DNA of 10,223 nt, from the NCBI GenBank assembly GCA_026710565.1, contig JAPOQV010000512.1, positions 1-10,223 of the forward strand, written 5' to 3'. A program made the position numbers and the translations under genes. Under the pieces are notes generated by a model. It had not been told where the DNA came from and did not search any database. It saw only the letters and a program-made list of their open reading frames with translations. Each line of letters starts with the position of its first letter. The stretch's first letter is position 1. Of this stretch, positions 1 through 6,624 are shown piece by piece. Source of the stretch: Spirochaetaceae bacterium (GTDB lineage Bacteria; Spirochaetota; Spirochaetia; SZUA-6; Bin103).

Positions 1-249
1 AGCCCGCCGGCCAAGTTCGCTCGGGTCGAAGCGGGCGGGCCGCGCCCCGCCCCCGACCGTGCGGGCAGCCTCTCCAGGGATCAGCCCCCCCCGCGCCTGT
101 GCGTGCGCCAGCGCCGCTTCCGCGTCCAGCCAGCGCTGCAGCAGCCCCTCGCCGGAGAAGATGCGGCGCAGGTCCGCGCCGCCGTGCAGGTGCCCGTAGT
201 AGAGGGCGTCGAGCAGGTCGGTGCTTCGGTCGCCGGCGTCGGCCGTCAC
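1..249 (-). CDS. Adenylosuccinate lyase / carboxymuconate cycloisomerase-type lyase, 5' part only
   Basis: The reading frame is open from a GTG at 249 to the left edge, giving about 83 N-terminal residues, and the rest lies outside the window. The visible part resembles the N-terminal domain of the aspartase/fumarase superfamily, in particular the adenylosuccinate lyase and 3-carboxy-cis,cis-muconate cycloisomerase (PcaB) branch. Its marks are IFSGEGLLQRWLDAEAALA followed by an AQARGGLIP segment, the usual helix that ends in '(G)LIP' before the first catalytic region. These enzymes make or break a C-N or C-C bond with release of a fumarate-like product, or cycloisomerise muconates, and act as cytoplasmic tetramers. 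The catalytic His and the flexible Ser loop lie in the missing part, so the reaction cannot be assigned. The start lies 10 bases after the glycosidase stop, so the two are probably one operon. Only a weak GGCGGG precedes the start, at a long distance. The family call is fairly safe and the exact enzyme is not. Confidence 0.72.
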   Translation of the reverse strand, partial: MTADAGDRSTDLLDALYYGHLHGGADLRRIFSGEGLLQRWLDAEAALAHAQARGGLIPGEAARTVGGGARPARFDPSELGRRA

Positions 250-259
250 GCGGACGGGC

Positions 260-1906
260 TCACGATCCCGCCGGCGTGAGGACCAGCACCCAGTCGTGGA
301 AGGCCGGCGCCTGCGGCATCGCCCAACGGCCTTCGGCATCGCCGCGCACCTCGCCCAGGTCATGCGCCTGTCCCGTGGACGGGTCGATGAGCTCGGCGCC
401 GTACGCCCGGCCCGGCTCCAGCGCGCACGCGGCCACCGGCTTCATCACCTCGCACGGCACGTAGATCACCCGCACCCCGCCGACGATGCCGGCGGCGTAG
501 GGCTGGTGGCGATCCTCTGCATCCTGCGCGGGATCGACCCACTCCGGGTGCGGTTCGAAGCGCCACCACGCGAAGCGCTCCAGGATCCGCTTGCCGACAC
601 CCAACTGCGTGGAGCCGGGGAACGACATCGCCTCGTCCCAGGGGCGCCCGCCCCAGGTGGTGCCATGCGGCGATGCGCCGTAGGGAAGGTCGCTGCGGTC
701 CACCTGCCAGATGCCGTTTGCGCCGTAGCTGTAGCCGGCCGCGCCGACCAAGACGGTCGACCAGAACTGAAACCGCTGGATGTCGTCGCGGTTGGTGCCG
801 CGGATCATCTCGTAGTTGCCCTCGCTGTCCAGCACCGGCATGCGCGGCTCGGCCGCCAGCGCCTTCTCCATCATGTCGACGGCCTGCACGGTGGCCGGAT
901 AGCCGTTGTGGCCGGTCTGCAGCCAGTGCAGGTCCATCGTGGTGGGATCGTCGACCTGGTCGGTGCCGAAGCGCGTCGGGTGGATGGTCAGCAGGCGGCC
1001 ATGACCGTCGGTCTCCTTGATGTAGCGCGACATGTCGGACCAGACGGCGCGCCGGTCGGCGGGCAGCCACGGCTCGCCGCGGAAGATGCGGCGTTTCATC
1101 TCCCGGTTGGCTTCGCTGGTGTAGAACGGCATGAGCGCCTCGCCGGCCACGCACCAGGCGACGGGATACGCGCTCCAGCGGGCGATCAGGTTGCGCCAGT
1201 GCGCCTTGAGGACGCCGGCGCCGGCAACGTCCAGGAAGTACCCCCAGAACCCGACCACGCACGGCACCAGCCCGCTGCGTACCAGGTGGGCGATGCGCAG
1301 GTCTGCGGCGTCGAAGTACGCGGGGTTGATCGTCGAGAAGTCCTCGGACCACGGGAAGCCGCCGTCCCCGGCGCCGCGCTCGTCGAACGGGTCCATGTCC
1401 GGGTACAGCCCGGCCACCAGGTGGATGACGTTGAATCCCTTGGCGGCGCGGTCGGCGGCCAGCTCGCGCACGTCGTCCGGCCACCGCAGTCGCCGGCAGA
1501 GGCCCATCCACCAGGTGTCGCCGAGCCACAGGAACGGCGTGCCGTCGGCATGCTCCAGATGGCGGCGGTCGGCCGCCGCCCGGATCGGGCCGTGCCGGAG
1601 CAGCGGATTGGGCTCGTCTTCGCCAGCGGTGATTTCGAGCTCACCGGAAAGCCCGTGCAGGCCGGCATCGCCCGCGTCCGAGCACCGGGTGCGCCAGCGG
1701 TGCGTGCCCGGAATGGGGGAGGCATACCGGGCTCCCCAAGCGGTGCCGCCCGCCCAGAAGGCCGGGATCGCCCGCTCGCGCCCGTCCGGGCCGGTGACCC
1801 GGAGGTCGAGGGTGATCTCATTGAACGGGTCGGCGCGCTCGACGTCCGACCGGAAGCTCCACTCGGCGACGTGGTTGACGCGGCATCGGTTCTGATACGG
1901 GGCCAT
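260..1906 (-). CDS. DUF5060/DUF4038 glycoside hydrolase (apiosidase-like, GH140-type fold)
   Basis: A protein of 548 residues from ATG 1906. Residues about 5-95 resemble the DUF5060 beta-sandwich, with AIPAFWAGG and an arginine-rich strand near GTHRWRTRC. Residues about 105-440 look like the DUF4038 TIM barrel, starting at DGTPFLWLGDTWW. Residues about 450-545 match the beta-rich C-terminal domain often called putative collagen-binding. Candidate catalytic acids are E256 in WCVAGEALMP and D360/E362 in PVLDSEGNYE, which fall where the family places its barrel-strand acids. Characterised relatives cleave apiose from pectic rhamnogalacturonan II, but most members are untested, so the substrate here is open. 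No signal peptide is visible, which is unusual for a polysaccharide-acting enzyme and suggests an intracellular oligosaccharide or glycoside substrate. An in-frame ATG at 1954 would add 16 residues, but 1906 is preferred because the added residues are not family-like and would overlap the divergent promoter region. A lyase gene follows 10 bases downstream. Confidence 0.85.
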   Translation of the reverse strand: MAPYQNRCRVNHVAEWSFRSDVERADPFNEITLDLRVTGPDGRERAIPAFWAGGTAWGARYASPIPGTHRWRTRCSDAGDAGLHGLSGELEITAGEDEPNPLLRHGPIRAAADRRHLEHADGTPFLWLGDTWWMGLCRRLRWPDDVRELAADRAAKGFNVIHLVAGLYPDMDPFDERGAGDGGFPWSEDFSTINPAYFDAADLRIAHLVRSGLVPCVVGFWGYFLDVAGAGVLKAHWRNLIARWSAYPVAWCVAGEALMPFYTSEANREMKRRIFRGEPWLPADRRAVWSDMSRYIKETDGHGRLLTIHPTRFGTDQVDDPTTMDLHWLQTGHNGYPATVQAVDMMEKALAAEPRMPVLDSEGNYEMIRGTNRDDIQRFQFWSTVLVGAAGYSYGANGIWQVDRSDLPYGASPHGTTWGGRPWDEAMSFPGSTQLGVGKRILERFAWWRFEPHPEWVDPAQDAEDRHQPYAAGIVGGVRVIYVPCEVMKPVAACALEPGRAYGAELIDPSTGQAHDLGEVRGDAEGRWAMPQAPAFHDWVLVLTPAGS

Positions 1907-1964
1907 GCCGGCGAGTATAGCGGTCCTTCCCTCGGCGAAGAGCGGGGAATACACTCCGGGACCG
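1907..1964. promoter_or_regulatory. Divergent spacer with candidate minus-strand -10 box
   Basis: This 58-base gap separates the glycosidase (minus) from the methyltransferase (plus) and must carry promoter elements for both unless they lie inside the genes. On the minus strand TATACT (1919 to 1914) is a good sigma-70 -10 match in otherwise very GC-rich DNA. It ends only 7 bases before ATG 1906, so transcription would begin at or next to the start codon and give a leaderless mRNA. No convincing -35 hexamer sits 16-18 bases upstream. On the plus strand a CCGGGA sits about 3 to 8 bases before ATG 1965 and can serve as its ribosome-binding site. Confidence 0.35.
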
Positions 1965-2801
1965 ATGACAGCGGCGGAGCGGGACGCGACCTACACGATG
2001 GGGCGGAGCGAGGGTGAGACCGAGCGCCTGATCGAGCAGGCACACCTGTACGAGAAGATGACGCTGCGGATGCTGCGCGACGCGGGTATCGGCGCCGGCA
2101 TGAAGGTGCTCGATGTCGGCAGCGGCGCCGGCGACGTCGCCTTCGCGGCGGCGCAGCTCGTCGGTCCCGAAGGCTCCGTGACGGGGATGGACGTCAACCC
2201 GGAGATCCTGGACACCGCGCGGGCGCGGGCGGAGCAGGCCGGCCACGCCCAGGTCGACTTCATCGCGGGAGACGCGCGCACGCTGGATCTCCCGGACGAC
2301 TTCGACGCCGTGATCGGACGGCTCGTGCTGATGTACCTGGGCGATCCAGCGGAGGCTCTCAGGGGGTTCGCCGCGCACGTGCGCGCGGGCGGCATCGTCG
2401 CCTTTCAGGAGGCCGAGATGACGCTGTACGAGACCATCGCGCACCCGGATACGCCGGTCGTCAACAAGCTCGTGGAGTGGGGACTGGAGGTGTTCCGCCG
2501 TTCCGGGGCCAACATCGGCATGGGGCTGGAGCTGCAGGGCGCTTTCGTGGACGCGGGCCTGCCTTCGCCGGCGGCCAACCTGGAGGCACCGGCCGGCGGG
2601 GGACCGGACTGGGCCGGCTACGAGTACCTGCAACAGGGCTTCGCCAGCCTGCTGCCGCTCATCGAGTCCTTTGGCATCGCCACCGCCGCGGAGGTCGGCG
2701 TGGACACCGTGGCCGAGCGGCTGCGGCACGAGGCCGCCGCGTCGGGGCGCCTGGTCGTGCTGCCGCCGCACGTCACCGCGTACGCCCGCGTGCCGGCGTA
2801 G
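1965..2801 (+). CDS. Class I SAM-dependent methyltransferase (UbiE/Methyltransf_11-like)
   Basis: A protein of 278 residues from ATG 1965. Motif I, VLDVGSGAGDVAF, lies at about residues 48-60. The acidic end of strand beta-2 is in VTGMDVNPE (D76), GDARTLDLP at about 102-110 marks motif II, and the following FDAVIGRLVLMYLGDP segment matches the post-II region. The Rossmann fold therefore takes up residues about 45-180. The C-terminal 100 residues hold a cap with helices and a terminal strand, as in small-molecule methyltransferases. The acceptor cannot be predicted. An in-frame ATG at 1905 would add 20 residues unlike the family and overlap the divergent gene, and ATG 1965 has a CCGGGA just upstream, so 1965 is chosen. 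The dehydrogenase starts 21 bases after the TAG stop, so the two are probably co-transcribed and may act on the same metabolite. Confidence 0.88.
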   Translation: MTAAERDATYTMGRSEGETERLIEQAHLYEKMTLRMLRDAGIGAGMKVLDVGSGAGDVAFAAAQLVGPEGSVTGMDVNPEILDTARARAEQAGHAQVDFIAGDARTLDLPDDFDAVIGRLVLMYLGDPAEALRGFAAHVRAGGIVAFQEAEMTLYETIAHPDTPVVNKLVEWGLEVFRRSGANIGMGLELQGAFVDAGLPSPAANLEAPAGGGPDWAGYEYLQQGFASLLPLIESFGIATAAEVGVDTVAERLRHEAAASGRLVVLPPHVTAYARVPA

Positions 2802-2822
2802 ACCGGGAGCGAGGCAAGACCG

Positions 2823-3539
2823 ATGGAGCTCCGCAAGCGGCTGTTGCTCACCGGCGGCGCGACCGGCATCGGCCGCGCCATCGCCATCGCATGCGCGCCG
2901 CCGGCGTCGGTGGTCGTGGCGGACGTCAACATCGAGGATGCGGAGCGGACGGTCGAAGCGGTTTGCGCTGCCGGCGGGACCGCGCACTTCGTGCGCTGCG
3001 ACGTCACCAGCGAGGCGGACGTGGGCGCTCTGATTCGGACCACCGAGGAGCTGATCGGCGGGATCGACGCCCTGATCACCGCCGCCGGCGTACTGCAGGC
3101 GGCGGCCGTGCCGGTCGAAGAGATCGACCCGGCCGACTGGACGAGGACCGTGGAAGTGAACGTCTACGGCTCCTTCTACTGCGTCAAGCACGCGCTGCCC
3201 GCGCTGCGCCGGTCGCCCTCCGGCGTGGTGATCCTGCTCGGGTCGGGGGCCGGGATCGCTTCCGGCAGCTCCTCGGTGCCCTACGCCACCAGCAAGGGCG
3301 GCGTCTACGGACTGTCCAAGGCGCTCACTCCGCGGTTGGCCGAGGACGGCATCAGGCTCAACCTGCTGATGCCCGGCAACGTCGACACGCCGCTCAAGCG
3401 CCGCGCCGAGGAGGCCATGAACGCAAGCGGCAGGCCGCGCAACCAGTCGCTGGCGGATCCGGCCGGGGGGGCCGGGGTCGTGCGGTTCCTGCTGTCGGAC
3501 GAGGGTGACTACGTCCGTGGCGAGGGAATGACGCGCTGA
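2823..3539 (+). CDS. Short-chain dehydrogenase/reductase (SDR, classical type)
   Basis: A protein of 238 residues with the classical SDR pattern. The nucleotide-binding TGGATGIG is at residues 10-17 and D34 ends strand beta-2, which favours NAD(H) over NADP(H). CDV is at 59-61 and TAAG (the usual NNAG) at 86-89. The structural N113 is present, S141 and the YATSK motif (Y154, K158) form the catalytic set, and PGNVDTP follows at about 184-190. It should oxidise or reduce a hydroxyl/keto group on an unknown substrate in the cytoplasm. GAGG lies about ten bases upstream of the ATG. The C-terminus stops at VRGEGMTR, without the final VDGG-type strand that most classical SDRs carry, so the last few residues appear shortened. 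No other frame just downstream restores that strand. It is probably in an operon with the methyltransferase 21 bases upstream and converges on the GPP34 gene. Confidence 0.88.
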   Translation: MELRKRLLLTGGATGIGRAIAIACAPPASVVVADVNIEDAERTVEAVCAAGGTAHFVRCDVTSEADVGALIRTTEELIGGIDALITAAGVLQAAAVPVEEIDPADWTRTVEVNVYGSFYCVKHALPALRRSPSGVVILLGSGAGIASGSSSVPYATSKGGVYGLSKALTPRLAEDGIRLNLLMPGNVDTPLKRRAEEAMNASGRPRNQSLADPAGGAGVVRFLLSDEGDYVRGEGMTR

Positions 3540-3557
3540 CGACCTCCGCCGGCCTGG

Positions 3558-3591
3558 CCTACAGGTACGGGATGCCTACATGTACGGGATG
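3558..3591. repeat. 17-base tandem duplication over a stop codon
   Basis: Bases 3558-3574 and 3575-3591 are adjacent copies of the same 17-base unit with a single mismatch (G at 3564, T at 3581). On the minus strand the first copy met encodes the last residues (IPYM) and TAG stop of the GPP34 protein. The second copy lies just after the stop. It also fills half of the 36-base gap between the converging dehydrogenase and GPP34 genes. No hairpin with a T-run is seen here, so no terminator is proposed. Confidence 0.85.
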
Positions 3592-4247
3592 ATGGCGGTG
3601 GCCAGCGAGGTCTCGATCTCCCAGATCGCGGTGGATACCGCCTGACCGATCAGGTCGAGCTTGCGCACCTGCTGGATGCGGTCGGACGCGCGCTCAAGCT
3701 CGCGGGGGGACAACAGCTTCTTGAAGATGCCGCAGGCGTTGGCCAGGCAGATGATGACGATGTCGCGCGGCTCGGGGATCTCGTCGCTGAACAGCACGCC
3801 CATGATCCGCTGCTTGACTTCCCGTTCGGCCTTGCCGCCGATCAGCGGGTAGCGCCGGGTCCGGAACACCCACAGGAACCGGTCTTCCTTGCGTTCCAGG
3901 ATACCGCGCTCCACGAGCCGGTCGAGCGCGCACTCGCGGATGTCGTCGGAGAGGTCGCCGATCCGCTCGACCCAGTAGCGCGCGTCGTGCCGCTGACCGG
4001 CGTGCTTGATGGCCGCGAGGGTGGGATCGAACATCTGGTCCTCCAGCGGGGTGGAGTCCAGCAGCACCAGCTCGTTCAGGTCGGTGTCGATCCGGTTGAG
4101 CAGCGCCAGGTCCATCAGCACGGCGCCGGACAGGGCGTACCGTGTCGTCGATCCTGACACGTGCTCGAAGCGCCCGCTCTGATCGTCCAGGAGGAGCAGC
4201 ATGATCTCCTCCGCGAAGGTCAGCGACGTGCTCTGTTCTTCCGCCAT
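3576..4247 (-). CDS. GPP34 family (GOLPH3/Vps74-like) phosphoprotein
   Basis: A 223-residue protein with the layout of the GPP34 family. The N-terminal helix LTFAEEIMLLLLDDQSGRF (9-27) is followed by TRYALSGAVLMDLALLNRI (35-53), a D..PLED segment near 64-70 and a helix ending LDRLVERGILERKEDRF (108-124). Next come RTRRYPLIGGKAEREVKQRI (129-148), a PEPRDIVIICLANACGIF helix (158-175) and a hydrophobic C-terminus. In eukaryotes GOLPH3/Vps74 binds PI4P on the Golgi and glycosyltransferase tails. Bacterial members exist but their role is mostly unknown, and a membrane-surface or lipid-binding role is inference. AGGAT lies about ten bases before ATG 4247. The gene is monocistronic in appearance, since it converges with the dehydrogenase and is separated from the next minus-strand gene by 193 bases. 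Confidence 0.88.
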   Translation of the reverse strand: MAEEQSTSLTFAEEIMLLLLDDQSGRFEHVSGSTTRYALSGAVLMDLALLNRIDTDLNELVLLDSTPLEDQMFDPTLAAIKHAGQRHDARYWVERIGDLSDDIRECALDRLVERGILERKEDRFLWVFRTRRYPLIGGKAEREVKQRIMGVLFSDEIPEPRDIVIICLANACGIFKKLLSPRELERASDRIQQVRKLDLIGQAVSTAIWEIETSLATAIIPYM

Positions 4248-4440
4248 GTCCGATCCATCCTATTGAGAGAACGCACCTTACCATACCGGTCTCGCAGGAG
4301 TCTGCGAGTCGGGCGCGTGGCCCACGGGCTCAGCGGCGCTGCCGCTTCAACCGTCCGCCTCGGTCGCCGCGAGATCACGCAGGCCTGCGCCTCGGAGAGC
4401 GCTGGGAGGTCCCTGCGCTACACCCACCCCGTTGCCCAAC
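4248..4440. promoter_or_regulatory. Spacer upstream of GPP34 with promoter-like box and 7-bp inverted repeat
   Basis: This 193-base gap lies between two minus-strand genes. Bases 4291-4297 and 4302-4308 form a perfect 7-base inverted repeat (CTCGCAG / CTGCGAG) with a 4-base centre. On the minus strand a TATGGT (4285 to 4280) could be the -10 box of the GPP34 promoter. A 17-base spacing would put the -35 (CTCGCA, a poor match) inside one arm of the repeat, the position expected of an operator. No coding potential was recognised in the gap. The assignment is tentative because the -35 is weak. Confidence 0.3.
4378..4418. terminator. Two adjacent dyads after the oxygenase gene, possible terminator
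   Basis: A perfect 12-base palindrome CGCAGGCCTGCG (4378-4389) and an imperfect dyad GCGCTGGGAGGTCCCTGCGC (4399-4418, one T/T mismatch per arm) lie 23 to 63 bases beyond the stop of the oxygenase-HEAT gene. They could end transcription of the bicupin/oxygenase unit. Neither is followed by a run of T on the minus strand, so intrinsic termination would be weak, and Rho-dependent ending is equally possible. Confidence 0.2.
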
Positions 4441-5787
4441 TCAATACGGGCTGTCTCTGGTGGTAGTCGGGCACCAGCGGGACACGGCAAGGTAGTCGAG
4501 CAGCCGCTCGGTGGAGCCGGCGGTGCCGATGAAGCGAAGGGCCTCGGCGGCGGCACCGCGCACGTAGCGTGCGGAATCGTGGAGCGCGGCAGCCAGCGGA
4601 GCGACGGCGCGCTCCGTGCCGCGCGTGAGGAGGCCGAGCGCCTCGGCCGCGTGCTCGCGTACGTGCTCGTCGCGGTCCTGCAGGGCGTCTTCCAGCGCGG
4701 GCACCGAATCGCCGGCACCGATCAGGCCGAGAGAGCGCGCCGCCCGCTGCCGGACCTCGCCTTCCTCATCGTCGAGACGCGCCTCCAGGCCGGCCGCGGC
4801 GCCGATCGCGCCCGGACCGATCTCACCAAGGGCGGCGGCGGCCATCCGGCGGACGTCCGAGCGCTCGTGGTCGACTGCCGCGTCCAGGAGGCCGACGGCT
4901 GACGCCCCCGCGGCCGCCAGGCCGGTGGCAGCCGCGGGGCGCGCCGCGCCGTCCTCCCCGGTCAGCGCGTCGGCCAGGGCCGGCAGGCCGCTGCCGTTCA
5001 GGGCCAGCCGATAGGCGGCCTGCAGCCGCTCGCTCTCGCGGTCGTCATGCAGCCGTGCCGCGAGCGCCGGCATGTCCCCGTTGCCGAGGCGCGGTGTCTC
5101 GCCGTGGTTGTGCCATGCCCACATCGCCTGCCGGATCGGGTCCCGAGCGTCCCAGTCGCGGTCCGCGCGGCGCCAGGCCGGGGCGGCCGGCTCGGCGGTG
5201 CGCCGGAACAGGAACTTGAGCATGAAGCGGTTGCGGTCGCACTCGTTCAGGGTCGACTGATGCCAGATGTTGTGGTGGACGATGACGAAAGTGCCGGCCT
5301 CCCCGGCGAGTTTCCGCATGGGGATCTCGTCCGGCCGCTCGGCGTGGTACTGGCTACCCGGCAGGACGCCCGTCGGCCCCAGCTCGGGCGGCGTGTCCTG
5401 CGGGTAGTAGAACAGCAGCGCCCAGCGGTCGCGGTGAAAGAAGTCCTCCGGGCTGTCGGTGTGGATGCGGGTCGGCTTCCGGCCCGGCGTGTTCACGTGA
5501 CAGTAACGGTGCGCGTGCATGGTGTAGCCGGGACCCAGAATGCTGGTGAGCGCGCCGATGACGTGCGGATCGGCCAGCATGCGGGCGATCCGCGGTATCC
5601 GCGGCAGCAGGTTGTTGCCCGGGTTGCCCTCCGCGGCGATCACCCGCTCCAGCGTCGCGCACAGCTCGTCGTGGTAGGCACGCGGCAGCGCGGACCGCAA
5701 GGTGACGTAGCCCCGGTCGATGAAGTGCTGCATCCGGGCGTCGTCGAGCAGGATCGGTTCTGCAGAGTCGCTCATGGCACGGGTCAC
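4441..5787 (-). CDS. Phytanoyl-CoA dioxygenase-like Fe(II)/2-oxoglutarate oxygenase fused to HEAT repeats
   Basis: A 448-residue, two-part protein. Residues about 12-200 form a PhyH-type double-stranded beta helix. The iron triad is visible as H109-T-D111 in RIHTDSPEDFF and H176 in HHNIWHQS, and R187 a few residues later (CDRNRF) is the likely 2-oxoglutarate anchor. Such enzymes hydroxylate or otherwise oxidise small molecules and yield succinate and CO2. Residues about 238-435 hold six helical HEAT/PBS-lyase-type repeats of roughly 31-33 residues, recognised by recurring 'AA.ALG.IG' helix ends (for example AAAALGEIGPGA, AARSLGLIGAGD, AAEALGLLTRG). HEAT arrays usually bind proteins, so the fusion suggests a partner or scaffold. 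The GTG at 5787 has GGGAGG seven bases upstream and is preferred over ATG 5775. The bicupin gene ends 16 bases upstream, so the two are co-transcribed. The substrate is unknown. Confidence 0.88.
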   Translation of the reverse strand: MTRAMSDSAEPILLDDARMQHFIDRGYVTLRSALPRAYHDELCATLERVIAAEGNPGNNLLPRIPRIARMLADPHVIGALTSILGPGYTMHAHRYCHVNTPGRKPTRIHTDSPEDFFHRDRWALLFYYPQDTPPELGPTGVLPGSQYHAERPDEIPMRKLAGEAGTFVIVHHNIWHQSTLNECDRNRFMLKFLFRRTAEPAAPAWRRADRDWDARDPIRQAMWAWHNHGETPRLGNGDMPALAARLHDDRESERLQAAYRLALNGSGLPALADALTGEDGAARPAAATGLAAAGASAVGLLDAAVDHERSDVRRMAAAALGEIGPGAIGAAAGLEARLDDEEGEVRQRAARSLGLIGAGDSVPALEDALQDRDEHVREHAAEALGLLTRGTERAVAPLAAALHDSARYVRGAAAEALRFIGTAGSTERLLDYLAVSRWCPTTTRDSPY

Positions 5788-5803
5788 TACTCATCCTCCC
5801 GCT

Positions 5804-6589
5804 TCAGGTGGTCGGGTGCTCCCAGCGCGGCGTCATGCCGTCCAGCTCGTGCTGGCGGACGTGGATCTGCGGCATGCGCGAGCCGCGGTGCGTGAACACC
5901 ACCATGCTGTGGATCCAGAAGCAGGGGTCCCCGCCGGGCGCGGCGTGGTTGAACTGCCGGTGGTAGACGTACAGCGGCTTGAAGCCGACCGCGCGCGGCG
6001 GCACCACCACCGTCTGCACGTCGGTGTTGTCCGGATTGGCGATCACCATCGACCCGGGGCCGGACACCACGTAGAAGCCCTCGACCCTGTTGTCGTGCTG
6101 GTGGATCTCGTTGCCCTCGCCGGCCTTGAAGATCGCCGGGTAGTGGTGAGGGTAGGCCGGGAACGGCTCGTGCGAGATCGTCACCACCGTCAACATCTCG
6201 GCGCCGGGGTCGTTGACCCACTGGTGCCGCGTGCCCTCGGTGATCACCACCTCCAGCCCCGGCTGCAGGGGGATGTCCATCTGCCGCCCGGGCGGCTTGT
6301 CCAGCCACACGCGGAGCGTGCCGGTCCCTGCCAGCACGTGCACGGCCTCGCTGTCGGCCTCCAGCCGGCCGCTGCTCGCTCCGGGCGCGATGATCCGCTC
6401 GCCCACCGTGAAGCGCTCGTCGCCGGTGGTCGCCTCGCACAGCAGCTTCACGAACCGGCCGTACGGCAGGTCCTCGACGATGCCGTCCTCCTGCGTGACG
6501 ACGATCTTGCCCGTGTACGCCGGCTCCCGCCTCGGCAGCGGGACGTACGGCACGCGCCCCTGACCGGGCCATATCGGTAACGACGACAT
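5804..6589 (-). CDS. Bicupin protein, one metal-binding cupin and one degenerate
   Basis: A 261-residue protein with two cupin barrels. The second barrel (about 150-235) carries an exact motif 1, G-x5-HxH-x4-E-x6-G, giving H163, H165 and E170. H210 in VYHRQFNH is a candidate fourth ligand, so this domain should bind a divalent metal. The first barrel (about 60-140) has the same spacing, with E81 before HVLAGTG, but lacks the HxH pair (RLE in its place) and probably has a structural or ligand-binding role. Bicupins include oxidoreductases, dioxygenases and isomerases, so the reaction cannot be named. There is no signal peptide, so it should be cytoplasmic. The ATG has a near-perfect AGGAGGT five bases upstream (6601 to 6595), the best ribosome-binding site in the window. 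It is first in a unit with the oxygenase-HEAT gene and divergent from the TIM-barrel gene. Confidence 0.82.
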   Translation of the reverse strand: MSSLPIWPGQGRVPYVPLPRREPAYTGKIVVTQEDGIVEDLPYGRFVKLLCEATTGDERFTVGERIIAPGASSGRLEADSEAVHVLAGTGTLRVWLDKPPGRQMDIPLQPGLEVVITEGTRHQWVNDPGAEMLTVVTISHEPFPAYPHHYPAIFKAGEGNEIHQHDNRVEGFYVVSGPGSMVIANPDNTDVQTVVVPPRAVGFKPLYVYHRQFNHAAPGGDPCFWIHSMVVFTHRGSRMPQIHVRQHELDGMTPRWEHPTT

Positions 6590-6624
6590 CGGCCACCTCC
6601 TCGGCCGCGCTCGCGGCGCGGCCC
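6590..6624. promoter_or_regulatory. Divergent bicupin / TIM-barrel spacer with 6-bp dyad
   Basis: Only 35 bases separate the two divergent start codons. They include the bicupin ribosome-binding site and a perfect inverted repeat GCCGCG-CT-CGCGGC (6604-6617). A palindrome of this size between divergent genes is a reasonable operator candidate, which would co-regulate both units. In DNA this GC-rich such a dyad can also arise by chance. No clear -35/-10 pair was seen, so the promoters may lie inside the opposing genes. Confidence 0.25.

Noticed and set aside
221..2017. Plus-strand open frame of about 600 codons covering the glycosidase region.
   Set aside because: Its protein has low-complexity, His/Arg/Val-rich content and no recognisable motif, while the opposite strand encodes a clear DUF5060/DUF4038 protein. 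Long antisense frames are expected in such GC-rich DNA.
1818..3191. A 457-codon minus-strand frame opposite the methyltransferase and dehydrogenase.
   Set aside because: It is antisense to two well-supported enzymes and has the Arg/His/Asp-rich composition of a shadow frame.
4161..4902. Plus-strand frames over the GPP34 upstream gap and the HEAT region.
   Set aside because: They have no ribosome-binding site or family resemblance and are antisense to the HEAT-repeat coding frame, whose periodic pattern is unmistakable.
4705..5070. Repeat-like DNA in the HEAT region, considered as a possible DNA repeat array.
   Set aside because: The periodicity is at protein level (helix pairs of about 31-33 residues) and the DNA copies are too diverged for a repeat element or CRISPR.
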